Positions 18,438 to 26,988 of a stretch of 64,000 nt of DNA are shown piece after piece. Below the pieces are notes generated by a model. The model made no database searches, was not told the DNA's origin, and saw nothing but the letters and a program-made list of their open reading frames with translations. A program made the position numbers and the translations under genes. The DNA lies in NCBI GenBank assembly GCA_003478355.1, contig QUFC01000014.1, forward strand, positions 22,626 through 86,625, in the 5' to 3' direction. Position 1 is the first letter of the stretch; each line of letters opens with the position of its first letter. Source of the DNA: Lachnospiraceae bacterium AM48-27BH. GTDB lineage: Bacteria; Bacillota; Clostridia; Lachnospirales; Lachnospiraceae.

Positions 18438-18794
18438 ATGTTAAGACCGAAAGAAGTTGTTCAGTTATGGGTAGATGCATTCAATAACCATGATGTGGAA
18501 GCAATTACAGCTCTTTATCATGAAAATGCGACAAATCACCAAGTAGCGAATGAGCCAGTAGTAGGCATTGAAGCAATCCGTACCATGTTTACAGCCGAAT
18601 TTTCAACAGCGGATATGACAGCTATCGTAGAAAATATTTTTGAGGATGGGCAATGGGCAATCCTTGAATGGCGTGATCCATTGGGGTTACGGGGATGTGG
18701 CTTTTTTCAGGTGGTGAACGGAAAGATTTTATTCCAACGAGGCTATTGGGATAAACTCTCATTTTTGAAACAGCACAATCTTCCAATAGAGTAA
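18438..18794 (+). CDS. SnoaL/NTF2-like protein
   Basis: A 118-residue protein of the NTF2-like fold (VVQLWVDAFNNHDVEAITAL, HENATNHQ, then a C-terminal FFQVVNGKILFQRGYWD). Family members are small barrels acting as isomerases, hydrolases or binding proteins; the substrate here is unknown. RBS AGGAGAGG at a good distance. It is the first gene of an AT-rich run (this gene, two GNAT proteins, tet) and shares a promoter with the next gene 25 bases downstream. Confidence 0.8.
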   Translation: MLRPKEVVQLWVDAFNNHDVEAITALYHENATNHQVANEPVVGIEAIRTMFTAEFSTADMTAIVENIFEDGQWAILEWRDPLGLRGCGFFQVVNGKILFQRGYWDKLSFLKQHNLPIE

Positions 18795-18819
18795 ATATGA
18801 CATTTTAGTAGGAGAAAAT

Positions 18820-19683
18820 ATGGAATACCGGACATTGGAAAACATAGATTCCATTTGTATATACGAAGCGTTTACACAGGCATTTTCTGATTATCAGGTT
18901 TCAGTTGATATGTCTTTTAAATCCTTTGAGACAATGTTGAAAAGAAATGGATTTATGCCTGCGGTTTCAGTTGGAGCCTTTGTAGATAAAACGCTTGTCG
19001 CTTTTATCTTGAATGGAGTGAGAGAGTGGGATAATGAAAAAACAGTCTATGACCTCGGAACAGGAGTTATCCCTGATTTTCGCAGAACAGGAATCATGGG
19101 GGAATTATTGAATCTGGTCAGTGCTATATGTATAAAAAATAAAATCAGAGTGTATCAGCTGGAAGTGATTCAGGATAATGAGAAGGCGCTTACTTTATAT
19201 AAAAAGCAGGGATTTCAAGTTGACAGAGTATTGAATTGTTACCAACTGACAGGTGGGATAAAAGAACCAGGCATATATAAAGCGTGGAAACTGGAACATC
19301 CAGAAAAAATACAAGAAGCTCAATGGACAATAGTCAAGGATTTTTGGACGTATCCACCTTCATGGCAAAACGCAAAAGATGCTGTATGCGCAATCGCCAG
19401 ATCCTTTTCTTATACGATTGTTAAATTTGACGGAAACCTGATCGGCTATGGTATTGTGGACAAAATAAAAGGAGATATTGTGCAGTTAGCGGTACATCCT
19501 CAATATCGCAGAATGGGAGTTGCCACAGAGATTTTGTTGGATTTATCGAAACAAACAAAGAGTTTAGAGATGAAAGTAATAAACGTGGATGAGCGAGATC
19601 AGGCATTAAACATATTTTTGAAGAAAATGAAGTTTCGTGTATTTGTTAAACAATATGAAATGAGAAAATATTTTTCTGTTTAG
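18820..19683 (+). CDS. Tandem-GNAT acetyltransferase
   Basis: Acetyl-CoA-dependent N-acyltransferase of 287 residues with two GNAT folds. The first (residues about 1-140) has the acetyl-CoA loop VIPDFRRTGIMGELL; the second (about 165-287) has VHPQYRRMGVATEILLDL, with R-R-x-G-x-A as in active enzymes. Substrate unknown; in a resistance island a drug or a peptide is possible but unproved. RBS TAGGAG. Co-transcribed with the SnoaL-like gene by spacing. Confidence 0.82.
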   Translation: MEYRTLENIDSICIYEAFTQAFSDYQVSVDMSFKSFETMLKRNGFMPAVSVGAFVDKTLVAFILNGVREWDNEKTVYDLGTGVIPDFRRTGIMGELLNLVSAICIKNKIRVYQLEVIQDNEKALTLYKKQGFQVDRVLNCYQLTGGIKEPGIYKAWKLEHPEKIQEAQWTIVKDFWTYPPSWQNAKDAVCAIARSFSYTIVKFDGNLIGYGIVDKIKGDIVQLAVHPQYRRMGVATEILLDLSKQTKSLEMKVINVDERDQALNIFLKKMKFRVFVKQYEMRKYFSV

Positions 19684-19740
19684 GATATTGCATAGATGAA
19701 GAAGCTGACTTTAAGGGCGGTTGTCAGTGAAGGGGCAGGC

Positions 19741-20286
19741 ATGAGATATAATAAAACAATAATGTTAAGTAATGGTGTGGAATGTTGTTTGAGGAATGGA
19801 ACAGAAAGTGATGGTCAGCTTGTATTGGATAATTTCAATCTGACACATAGCGAAACCGATTATTTGCTTACATATCCAGATGAAAACAGTTTTAATGCCG
19901 AACAGGAAAGCCAGTTCCTGAAAGAAAAGGCTGAGAGTGAAAGGGAGATTGAACTGATTGCCATAGTTGACGGTGTCATTACAGGAACAGCAGGAATCGA
20001 GGCAATCGGTACAAAGTATAAGGTACGGCATCGGGCAGAATTTGGCATCAGCGTTGCGAAAAAATATTGGGGGCTTGGAATTGGTAAGGCTTTGCTGGCT
20101 TCATGTATCGAATGTGCTAAAGCAGCGGGCTATAGCCAGCTTGAACTTAATGTGGTTGCTGAAAACGAAAGAGCCGTTTCTATGTATGAACAGGCTGGAT
20201 TTGTCGAGTTTGGAAGAAATCCCAAAGGATTTTGCTCCCGCATAGCCGGATTTCAGGAGGTCATTTCTATGAGATTAGAATTGTGA
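19741..20286 (+). CDS. GNAT acetyltransferase
   Basis: Single-domain GNAT protein of 181 residues with the loop VAKKYWGLGIGKALLASCIE and the C-terminal NERAVSMYEQAGFVEFG, typical of RimL/speG-like enzymes. I choose ATG 19741 because GAAGGGGC precedes it; a start at 19696 would add 15 residues without similarity. Lies 58 bases after the tandem GNAT gene and just before the tet leader. Substrate unknown. Confidence 0.82.
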   Translation: MRYNKTIMLSNGVECCLRNGTESDGQLVLDNFNLTHSETDYLLTYPDENSFNAEQESQFLKEKAESEREIELIAIVDGVITGTAGIEAIGTKYKVRHRAEFGISVAKKYWGLGIGKALLASCIECAKAAGYSQLELNVVAENERAVSMYEQAGFVEFGRNPKGFCSRIAGFQEVISMRLEL

Positions 20287-20309
20287 TGATTGAAAGATTT
20301 ATTTCATGC

Positions 20310-20338
20310 TTGCTTTTCGGGTGCGGATGTGTTATAAT
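20310..20338 (+). promoter_or_regulatory. Promoter of the tet gene
   Basis: -35 TTGCTT (20310-20315), 17-base spacer, -10 TATAAT (20333-20338), upstream of the leader peptide. Confidence 0.7.
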
Positions 20339-20368
20339 CATGATATTTCCAAAAAGGAGTTAAAAAAT

Positions 20369-20476
20369 ATGCGGCAGGGTATTCTTAAATAAAACTATAA
20401 CCAAATAGTGGGAACAAAAAACTTTGGGATGTCCTTTGGAACAAGGGCTTGGTTTTTTGTGCCTATTTAAGAATAC
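20369..20476 (+). promoter_or_regulatory. tet leader: 7-codon peptide and attenuator
   Basis: AAGGAG precedes ATG 20369, which opens a 7-residue peptide (MRQGILK, stop 20390-20392). Its last codons (20379-20391) are an exact 13-base inverted repeat of 20464-20476, and the bases between, including GGGATGTCCTTTGGAACAAG, match my memory of tet(M)-family leaders. This fits transcription attenuation in which slowed translation of the leader changes RNA folding. A further terminator lies at 20557-20597. Confidence 0.75.
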
Positions 20477-20556
20477 TTTTGCCTTATATATTGACATAGC
20501 AAGACAAGTGACAAGCGTCTGTTGGCGTATGTCTTTTATGTGTATGTCCAAAGATT

Positions 20557-20597
20557 AAATCCCCAGCGGTAAGAGTATTTTGCTGCTGGGGATTTTT
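20557..20597 (+). terminator. Terminator inside the tet leader
   Basis: Perfect 11-base arms AAATCCCCAGC (20557-20567) and GCTGGGGATTT (20585-20595) followed by T-rich sequence, 35 bases before the tet start. Probably the intrinsic terminator of the attenuator. Confidence 0.75.
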
Positions 20598-20631
20598 ATG
20601 CCTTTTTTTGGCTGTGAATGGAGGATGACAC

Positions 20632-22549
20632 ATGAAAATAATCAATATTGGCATTCTTGCACACGTTGATGCAGGAAAAACAACACTGACAGAAAGCCTG
20701 CTGTATACAAGCGGGGCAATCATAGAACCGGGCAGTGTAGATAAAGGCACAACAAGAACGGATTCTATGGCTTTGGAACGTCAAAGGGGAATTACCATTC
20801 AGGCTGCCGTTACGTCTTTTCACTGGAAAGAGTACAAAGTGAATCTTGTAGATACACCGGGACACATGGATTTTTTGACAGAAGTGTACCGTTCTTTATC
20901 AGTTCTGGACGGAGCGATTTTAGTAGTGTCTGCAAAAGATGGCGTACAGGCACAGACCAGAGTGCTGTTCCATGCGCTGAGGAAGATGAAGATACCAACC
21001 ATTATTTTTATCAATAAAATCGATCAGGAAGGCTTTGTTCCTGCACAGACTTATCAAAATATCAGAGAAAAATTGACAGAAGATATGATGGTTATGCAGG
21101 AAGTTCATTTATTTTCAGAACTAACACTTTCCGACGTTGCGGATTTTGAAAAGTGGGATGCTGTGATTGCCGGGAATGATGATCTTTTAGAAAAATATCT
21201 TTCAGGAGCGCCTTTGACATTGCGGGAACTTCAGGAAGAAATAAAGCGAAGGGTACAGCAGGGAACTTTTTTTCCGGTATATCATGGAAGCGCAAAAGAG
21301 AATATCGGGACAAAAGAATTGCTTGATGTAATCACAGATATTTTTTCATCGAAAACGGATAACTGTCAATCGGAACTGTGCGGGTACGTTTTTAAAATTG
21401 AATATACCGAGCAGAAAAAACGACGGTGCTATGTAAGGCTGTATAGTGGTACGCTTTGCTTACGGGAAACGATTTTTTGCAAAAAAGGAAAAGATTAAGA
21501 TTACAGAGATGTCAATTCCATTTAAGGGAGAAATTGTCCAGACAGATACTGCTGATTCCGGGGAGATTGTTATTTTGTCTGACAACACATTAAAGTTAAA
21601 TGATATTCTGGGAGACGAAAAACTGTTGCCACGCAAGGCATGGACGGATAATCCCCTGCCGCTTCTTAGGACAACGATAGAGCCAGCCAAAGCAGAGCAA
21701 AGGGAAGTGTTGCTGGATGCCCTTACAGAGATTGCGGATACTGATCCGCTTCTGCGCTTTGTGATTGATCCTGTCACTCATGAAATCATTCTTTCCTTTT
21801 TGGGGAAAGTACAGTTAGAAGTTGTTTGTTCTTTATTGAATGAAAAATATTGCATCGAGGCAGAGGTAAAAGAGCCTACGGTCATTTATCTGGAAAGACC
21901 ACGAAAAGAGGAGCATTATACAATTCATATTGAAGTGCCGCCAAATCCCTTTTGGGCGTCGATTGGTCTGGCAGTCACTCCCCTTCCTGCTGGGAGCGGA
22001 ACAGAATATGAAAGCAAGGTGTCACTTGGTTATTTAAACCAAAGTTTTCAAAACGCAGTTATGGAAGGGATTCAGTATGGATTGGAGCAGGGAGTGTATG
22101 GATGGGAGGTGACAGATTGCAGGATCTGTTTTGAATACGGAATTTATTACAGCCCAGTCAGTACTCCGTCAGATTTCCGCTTTCTTGCGCCCATTGTGCT
22201 GGAACTGGCATTAAAAAAAGCAGGAACACAGGTTTTAGAACCCTATCTTTCTTTTACCCTGTTTGCACCGCAGGAATATCTTTCACGGGCTTATCATGAT
22301 GCTGTGAAATACGATGCGGTAATTGAAACAACTTCAATAAAAAATAATGAAGCGATCTTAACTGGAGAAATACCGGCAAGACGGATTGGGGAATACAAAA
22401 GCGATCTGAATTTCTACACAAATGGAAGAAGTGTTTGCCTGACGGAATTGAAAGGGTATCAGGAAACTTCAGGGGAACCTGCAGTACAGCCCCGCCGCCC
22501 CAATAGCCGGCTGGATAAGGTTCGTCATATGTTTCAGAAGATCATGTAA
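20632..22549 (+). pseudogene. tet: Tetracycline ribosomal-protection protein, single T insertion
   Basis: EF-G-like GTPase that dislodges tetracycline from the ribosome. G1 AHVDAGKTT (residue about 10), G3 DTPGHMD (about 74), G4 NKID (about 128) and a C-terminal [17 protein letters not shown] are all present. The frame breaks at 21473-21478: six T where five give [16 protein letters not shown] and a full 638-residue protein. It belongs to the tet(M)/tet(O)/tet(W)/tet(32) group but differs throughout from the Tet(M), Tet(O) and Tet(W) sequences I remember, so I do not name the allele. RBS GGAGGA. If the insertion is real, resistance is lost; if it is a sequencing error, the gene is functional. 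Confidence 0.92.
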
Positions 22550-22630
22550 GGTCTTGCGCAATGCAAGCGTTCATTGCTGGCTATTGCGGAATATCATTGA
22601 TAGAATCAGTAGCAGAGAGGAGGAACTATT

Positions 22631-23083
22631 TTGAACAAGGAACAGACAGATATTACAACAGGAAAGCAAATACGTCATCTGCGGACACAATCGGGAATGA
22701 CACAAGAGGAATTAGCCGGGGAATTAAATGTTACCCGGCAGGCGCTATCGAATTGGGAGAGGGATGTCAATGAACCCGATATAAATACGTTGAAAAAAAT
22801 CTGCTTTCTTTTTGGAGTCCACATGGATGATCTTGCGAAGGAGGTAATCATAAAAATGGAAACAAATATGGAAAAAACAAAACGACCGTTTAATAAGTAT
22901 GATATAGCAATCGGATTATTTTACGCAGTTGGTATCTTTATCGGCATTGGTATTTTCTTTGTGGGTGGTCTGATGACAATGTCCGGTACAGGCTGGGGAG
23001 CGTCACTATTTGGAGGTTTTTGCTTTGCCCTTGTATTCGGTTTAATATGCCATGCTATTATTACATTAAAACGACATGATTAA
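22631..23083 (+). CDS. XRE regulator with two-helix membrane tail
   Basis: A 150-residue protein: an N-terminal cro/C1 HTH (IRHLRTQSGMTQEELAGEL, TRQALSNWERDVNEPDI) followed by a linker and two membrane spans (about residues 93-116 and 122-145). Start is TTG 22631 after GAGGAGG. It follows tet by 80 bases. Such membrane-tethered regulators are known but the signal is not. It may sense an envelope or drug signal (inference). Confidence 0.75.
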   Translation: MNKEQTDITTGKQIRHLRTQSGMTQEELAGELNVTRQALSNWERDVNEPDINTLKKICFLFGVHMDDLAKEVIIKMETNMEKTKRPFNKYDIAIGLFYAVGIFIGIGIFFVGGLMTMSGTGWGASLFGGFCFALVFGLICHAIITLKRHD

Positions 23084-23160
23084 AATGAAAAAAGCTGCTT
23101 GCGGTTAATAAAAAAACCGTTGTGTGGGCAGCAAAATTTTAATGCAATAAAGAAAAAGCC

Positions 23161-23201
23161 AAACGGCGGTTTTGACAAAATCAAAGCCGCTGTTTCTTTT
23201 T
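23161..23201 (+). terminator. Terminator after the cargo operon
   Basis: Arms AAACGGCGGTTTTGA and TCAAAGCCGCTGTTT pair over 15 positions with two wobbles, loop CAAAA, then TCTTTTT. Lies 78 bases past the membrane-tailed regulator. Confidence 0.75.
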
Positions 23202-23262
23202 ATCTTCTCAAGAAATGACGCGGTACCACTGGTAAAAGCGGCGGCTATAGGAGGAAGCCGCC

Positions 23263-23364
23263 ATGAGCTATAAACCATATCAACAAATTCTTACATTCTT
23301 TGACTTATCAAAAAAAGCCCGACTACCACCGGGGATGTTTCTACCCCTGAATATGAACTTTTAA
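23263..23364 (+). CDS. Possible small protein before the sigma factor gene
   Basis: A 33-codon frame from ATG 23263, well placed behind GGAGG (MSYKPYQQILTFFDLSKKAR). In the next frame the reading continues sensibly (STPEYELLNHLNTAVNSF), so a one-base indel near 23310-23330 may have cut a longer protein. Function unknown. The remaining non-coding bases between 23084 and 23575 hold the terminator at 23161 and nothing else I can support. Confidence 0.4.
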   Translation: MSYKPYQQILTFFDLSKKARLPPGMFLPLNMNF

Positions 23365-23575
23365 ATCATCTAAATACTGCTGTTAATTCCTTTGCGTCTG
23401 TCTGCGTCTTGCAGTCAGGCGCTTTTTTCTGTTTATTCGGGACTTCGCAAAATAGCAGGGCCTTTTATAAAATTTTTCTCCGATCTTGGTTGCCAAATTG
23501 CGGTTTCCATGATTACCCCTGCGAAAGGGAGGAGAACTATCACCCGCCTTTGCGGCTGCGAAGGGAGGTGAGAAA

Positions 23576-24010
23576 ATGAAAAACTCCTATGAGCAGCGTG
23601 TTCAAAATCAGTTTGGCGGTTTTTGTACCAGGGTTTTGAAGAACGAGGCCAACCGTATTCTGAATGAATACGCAAGGCAGCGTGACCGCGAGAAATCTCT
23701 GGATGAACTATCGCCGGACGAGCTGGCACAGGCCGCCTCCTATGACAAGTATTTTCAGGACGAATATGTCTTTGAAGTGCTTGGGCAGAAAGTGTTTGTG
23801 GTCGGTGATCTGCTGGCAGAGGCTCTGTCACAGTTGCCGGAGGACAAGCGGGATGTAATCCTGCTGTCCTACTTCCTGGGAATGACGGACCGTGAAATAA
23901 GCGAACAGCTTAATGTGGTTCGTCAGGCTATCAGTAAACGGCGCAGCGGTATCCTCAAAGAACTGCGTGAGTATTTGGAAAAGGAGGGATTTGAATGGCC
24001 CGAAACATAA
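23576..24010 (+). CDS. Sigma-70 region-4-like regulator (Tn916 Orf7 type)
   Basis: A 144-residue protein with a sigma-factor region 4 helix-turn-helix at its end (LPEDKRDVILLSYFLGMTDR, then VRQAISKRRSGILKELRE). In Tn916-like elements such a gene sits just before excision genes and drives their expression (family knowledge). RBS GGGAGGTG. Its stop overlaps the next gene by 16 bases, so they are coupled. Confidence 0.83.
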   Translation: MKNSYEQRVQNQFGGFCTRVLKNEANRILNEYARQRDREKSLDELSPDELAQAASYDKYFQDEYVFEVLGQKVFVVGDLLAEALSQLPEDKRDVILLSYFLGMTDREISEQLNVVRQAISKRRSGILKELREYLEKEGFEWPET

Positions 24011-24237
24011 GAGAGCCCATACCGCTGCCAGTGATCCTGGCAGCCTCAGAGGGTGACGAGAGAGCCTTAAATGCTGTACTCAATCATTACAAGGGCTATA
24101 TTCGTTTCCTCGCCATGAGACCTATGAAAGATGAATATGGCAACGAACACCTCTATGTGGACGAAGATATGAGGCTTCGCCTGGAGGCTAAACTGCTGTA
24201 TAGCATTGTAACAGGTTTCAAGGTTCTGCCGGTCTAA
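23995..24237 (+). CDS. Helix-turn-helix partner of the sigma factor (Tn916 Orf8 type)
   Basis: An 80-residue protein (PLPVILAASEGDERALNAVL, YKGYIRFLAMRP, RLEAKLLYSIVTGFKVL) corresponding in place and pattern to the small HTH_16 protein beside the sigma-like regulator in Tn916 relatives. Starts ATG 23995 within the previous gene. Confidence 0.78.
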   Translation: MARNIREPIPLPVILAASEGDERALNAVLNHYKGYIRFLAMRPMKDEYGNEHLYVDEDMRLRLEAKLLYSIVTGFKVLPV

Positions 24238-24728
24238 GGTACATATTACAGGCGTGTTTTGTCCTCTCTTTCCTCGCCTGGTATTTGAACCGGATCGGAG
24301 CCATAAATGCACCTTGACAAAGAAAGTCCGGACGATAACTCCGTGACAGCATAGGACAGGCAGATACATTCTCTTTCGGTGGAGCCATCTGGCAGGTGCG
24401 CCATGACCTTTTTAAGCGAGCGATCAATACCATGCCACAAAACAGCTTTGGCAGGCTGTGGGCCATGATACCCAAAGAGGACAATGATACTCCCTTACAG
24501 CCATCAGTTCGAGCGTTGATAGCGTCGCAAGCAATGGGTAGGGCCGGATGAGAACCATGCGGGGGTGAAATTCCCGTGGAGCCATGCTAATGGCCGTCTG
24601 TTTTGTCCTTTTTAATATGGATAAATCGAAAACTTTTTATTAGCAGCTGACAATTCATATAAAGCGCGGCATAATGATGATAGAAGTTATGTTTTGTATG
24701 ATTGATCGGCTGCTGAAAGGAGGACATT
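24238..24728 (+). other. 490-base stretch before xis, no supported gene
   Basis: No start-to-stop frame with a ribosome site convinces me. One frame between about 24350 and 24550 (IWQVRHDLFKRAINTMPQNS and onward) looks protein-like but lacks a start. The hairpin GCCAT-GCTA-ATGGC (24581-24594) followed by T-rich sequence could be a terminator. The region may hold excision control sites or a leader RNA. Confidence 0.5.
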
Positions 24729-24935
24729 ATGAACCAGGCCGAAAATCGTACACCTGGCAATGTCCCCGAACAGAGAACTTACAAGGTTGAAGATATAGCC
24801 GTGATGTTAAATATCGGCCGTACTTCTGCATATAACCTTGTGAAAGAGGGACATTTCAAAACCGTTCGAGTTGGTAATGCCATACGAATTTCCAAAAAAT
24901 CATTTGACGAATGGTTAGACGCTCAGGCGTTCTAA
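24729..24935 (+). CDS. xis: Excisionase (Xis)
   Basis: Directs the integrase towards excision by bending DNA. The 68-residue protein has a winged-helix excisionase domain (YKVEDIAVMLNIGRTSAYNL, FKTVRVGNAIRISKKSFDEW). Strong RBS AAAGGAGG. It precedes the integrase by 24 bases. The C-terminal motif is almost the same as that of the excisionase at 29498-29734 in element 2. Confidence 0.88.
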   Translation: MNQAENRTPGNVPEQRTYKVEDIAVMLNIGRTSAYNLVKEGHFKTVRVGNAIRISKKSFDEWLDAQAF

Positions 24936-24959
24936 CGGACAAAGAAAGGAAGATCGATC

Positions 24960-26351
24960 ATGGCATCCATCATCAAACGAAAAAAAGCATATTCTGTTGT
25001 TTACAACTACATAGACGAAAATGGAGAAACGAAACAAAAGTGGGAAACCTGGCATACCCATAAAGAGGCTCTAAAACGGAAAGCGGAGGTTGAGAACCAG
25101 ATCAACACCGGTACTTTTCTTCCTCCCAACAATCAGAAAGTATCTGATTTTCTGTATGATTTTGTTTCCACCTATGGGGCAAAACAATGGGGCGTGTCCA
25201 TGTATGACAGTCAAACCGCCCTGATCGCCAACTACATCAATCCGATTATCGGTGATATGGAGGTTCAGGCAATTACTCCCCGTGTGGTAGATAAATACAT
25301 TCAGACTCTCCAAAAGACCCCTCCTGTTTGTAAGAGGAACCGAAAACCGAAAACAGAGTTTATTTCCAATCAGAACATTGAGAAGATCATCAAACTTCTC
25401 CGCTGTGCCTTTAAGCAGGCTGTCCGCTGGGAGCTGATTGCAAAAAATCCCTTTGAGAATACCGTATTACCGAAAACAGAGTACAAGAAACGTGACATCT
25501 GGGACGCCGATACCATCCGTATCGCTCTGGACCAGTGTACTGACAGCAAATTGTATGTTGCTATGAACCTTGCATTTGCGTGTTCTTTGCGGATGGGAGA
25601 AATTCTTGGTCTGACCTGGAAGAATGTCCACATTGAGGATGAAAACATAGCGGCGGATAATGCCTATGTTTACATTGAGGCAGAGCTGATAAGGGCTTCC
25701 AAACAGGCGATTGAAATGATAGGAGAAAAAGATATTTTCCATATCTTCACTCCGCTTATGCCTAACACCAGCACACGGCTGATCTTGAAAAAACCGAAAA
25801 CAAAATCAAGTGAGAGAAAAGTCTGGCTGCCGAAAACCGTTGCTTATATCCTCCGTGAATGGAAAAAAGCACAGGATGAGCTAAAGAGCTTCCTCGGTGA
25901 GGAATACCAAGATTATGATTTAGTGGTTGCCCTGCCTAATGGCAGGCCATGTGAGAACCGGATTATTGAGAAAGAATTTTCTCTGCTGAAAGAAAAAGCC
26001 GGATTGCCTAATGTGGTGTTCCACTCTCTCAGACATTCCAGCACTACTTATAAGCTGAAACTCAACCACGGCGATCTGAAAGCCACCCAGGGGGACACGG
26101 GCCACGCTGAAATTGATATGATTACAAAAGTGTACGCCCACATCCTCGACGAGGACCGTAAGATCAATGCCCAGAAGTTTGAGAGTGCCTTTTATGCTAA
26201 TCCTGATCTGCGGAATGTAAAGCCTCCCCAGGAGCCGGAACAGCCTCAAGCACAAACCTTAGACCTGGCGGCATTGGTGGAACAGCTCCAAAAATCCCCG
26301 GAGCTTGCAAGCACCCTGGCAGCATTGCTTACCGCTCAAAAGGCTGGCTAA
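24960..26351 (+). CDS. int: Tyrosine integrase of element 1
   Basis: Integrates and excises the element. The 463-residue protein has an N-terminal arm-binding domain (IIKRKKAYSVVYNYIDENG), a core-binding SAM-like domain and a catalytic domain with Arg in RMGEILGLTW (about residue 209), HSLRHS (about 355), GHAEID and the Tyr of VYAHI (about 391). RBS AAAGGAAG. Homologous along its length to the integrase at 27439-28752, but clearly a separate lineage. Its 3' end points at the tRNA-Arg remnant 197 bases away, the usual att side. Confidence 0.92.
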   Translation: MASIIKRKKAYSVVYNYIDENGETKQKWETWHTHKEALKRKAEVENQINTGTFLPPNNQKVSDFLYDFVSTYGAKQWGVSMYDSQTALIANYINPIIGDMEVQAITPRVVDKYIQTLQKTPPVCKRNRKPKTEFISNQNIEKIIKLLRCAFKQAVRWELIAKNPFENTVLPKTEYKKRDIWDADTIRIALDQCTDSKLYVAMNLAFACSLRMGEILGLTWKNVHIEDENIAADNAYVYIEAELIRASKQAIEMIGEKDIFHIFTPLMPNTSTRLILKKPKTKSSERKVWLPKTVAYILREWKKAQDELKSFLGEEYQDYDLVVALPNGRPCENRIIEKEFSLLKEKAGLPNVVFHSLRHSSTTYKLKLNHGDLKATQGDTGHAEIDMITKVYAHILDEDRKINAQKFESAFYANPDLRNVKPPQEPEQPQAQTLDLAALVEQLQKSPELASTLAALLTAQKAG

Positions 26352-26360
26352 AATCTCAAA

Positions 26361-26420
26361 TTAGCAAGAAGTCCATTTTTCTTAGCAAGCTCTCCATTTT
26401 AGTTCGTTTCCAATTAGCAA
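26361..26420 (+). repeat. Three direct repeats at the integrase end
   Basis: ATTAGCAA at 26361-26368 and 26413-26420, and TTAGCAAG at 26383-26390; a further ATTAGCAAG lies at 26736 beyond the tRNA remnant. Position and spacing suit integrase arm-type sites, but this is inference. Confidence 0.45.
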
Positions 26421-26499
26421 AAAATTCATTGTAACGCATAAACAAAAAAGTAACCCTCCAACCCTGGTAGATGGTTTTAACAAAAGGCTGCGGCTGAAC

Positions 26500-26538
26500 A
26501 AAAAAAGCTGCAAACCCTTATGAATAAAGGCTTGCAGC
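26500..26538 (-). terminator. Terminator downstream of the tRNA remnant
   Basis: On the minus strand, GCTGCAAGCCTTTA and its partner TAAGGGTTTGCAGC form a stem (26507-26538) followed by T7. It sits 10 bases past the 3' end of the tRNA remnant, as after a chromosomal tRNA gene. Confidence 0.75.
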
Positions 26539-26547
26539 GTTGTTCGC

Positions 26548-26592
26548 TGGCGTCCATGAGAGGATTTGAACCTCCGACCCCACGCTTAGGAG
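26548..26592 (-). tRNA. 3' remnant of tRNA-Arg(CCU), probable attachment core
   Basis: On the minus strand it reads, in order: anticodon loop CTCCTAA, stem strand GCGTG, variable loop GGGTC, T arm GGAGG-TTCAAAT-CCTCT, acceptor strand CATGGAC, G, then CCA at 26548-26550. The 5' half (which should give CACGC before the loop and GTCCATG at the start) is absent; sequence diverges at 26593. A 3' tRNA segment beginning in the anticodon loop is the classical identity block of tyrosine integrases. Only 45 bases, so no functional tRNA is made here. Confidence 0.8.
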
Positions 26593-26988
26593 TAGACCCG
26601 ATACGACATCGGGAAGTGGCATCTAATGCTTAAAAATGCTTGGAAATACAAGGTTTTTCAGCATTTCAAATCCCATCTGATACTACGCTGTGATAGCTAA
26701 TTCAGAGGGATTTTACACCGTCCGATTGGCTCGAAATTAGCAAGTCTTTCGATTTTTGGTGGACGTTGCAAGTGCAAGTAAATGTCACTATGTAACTTCT
26801 CGTGATGCGAAATGATAGGAAATCCTATTCATTCTCGTGTGAGGGTGCGGGTGTCCTTAGACACAGATTTCAGTCTGTTTTATATATCATTTCAAAATGA
26901 ATTTTTCAACCAGAATTATTAAGAATTTCAAAGGTTTTTCAGACTCAATGATTCTATGTAATTTAGACCCGCCGAAGCAGGTCTTTTT
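26593..26988. other. Left terminal region of element 2
   Basis: No gene supported. It begins with the hairpin CCCGAT-ACGAC-ATCGGG (26598-26614) right beside the tRNA remnant, contains one ATTAGCAAG (26736) and two CTATGTAA motifs (26788, 26954), and ends with a plus-strand terminator at 26965-26990 (AGACCCGC-CGAA-GCAGGTCT then T7). Probably the attachment arm of element 2. Confidence 0.5.

Larger units (their letters stand above)
1..26592. mobile_element. Element 1: Tn1549-like ICE, left end outside window
   Basis: A conjugation block (VirD4, Maff2, TrbL, PrgI, VirB4, wall hydrolase, DUF4315, DUF4366, TopB, ArdA) is followed by MobA/MobC, tet cargo, a Tn916-type sigma factor, excisionase and tyrosine integrase, ending at a tRNA-Arg 3' remnant. 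Gene content and order match Tn1549/CTn-type elements of gut Clostridia (family knowledge). The left edge is cut inside virD4. The transfer genes are GC-rich with GC-rich third positions; the stretches 5372-5812 and 18300-23100 are clearly AT-rich and look like later cargo. Confidence 0.85.

Noticed and set aside
21446..21500. Programmed ribosomal frameshift in tet
   Set aside because: The run of T then A looks slippery, but tet proteins of this family are made from one frame, and many similar indels occur in this window.
24218..24484. Minus-strand frame of 88 codons before xis
   Set aside because: It has no ribosome site or recognisable motif, and it overlaps the end of the Orf8-like gene.
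26545..26640. tmRNA 3' end
   Set aside because: The T arm and CCA could suit tmRNA, but the anticodon-loop sequence CTCCTAA with the stem strand GCGTG fits tRNA-Arg(CCU), and no tag-peptide reading frame lies upstream.
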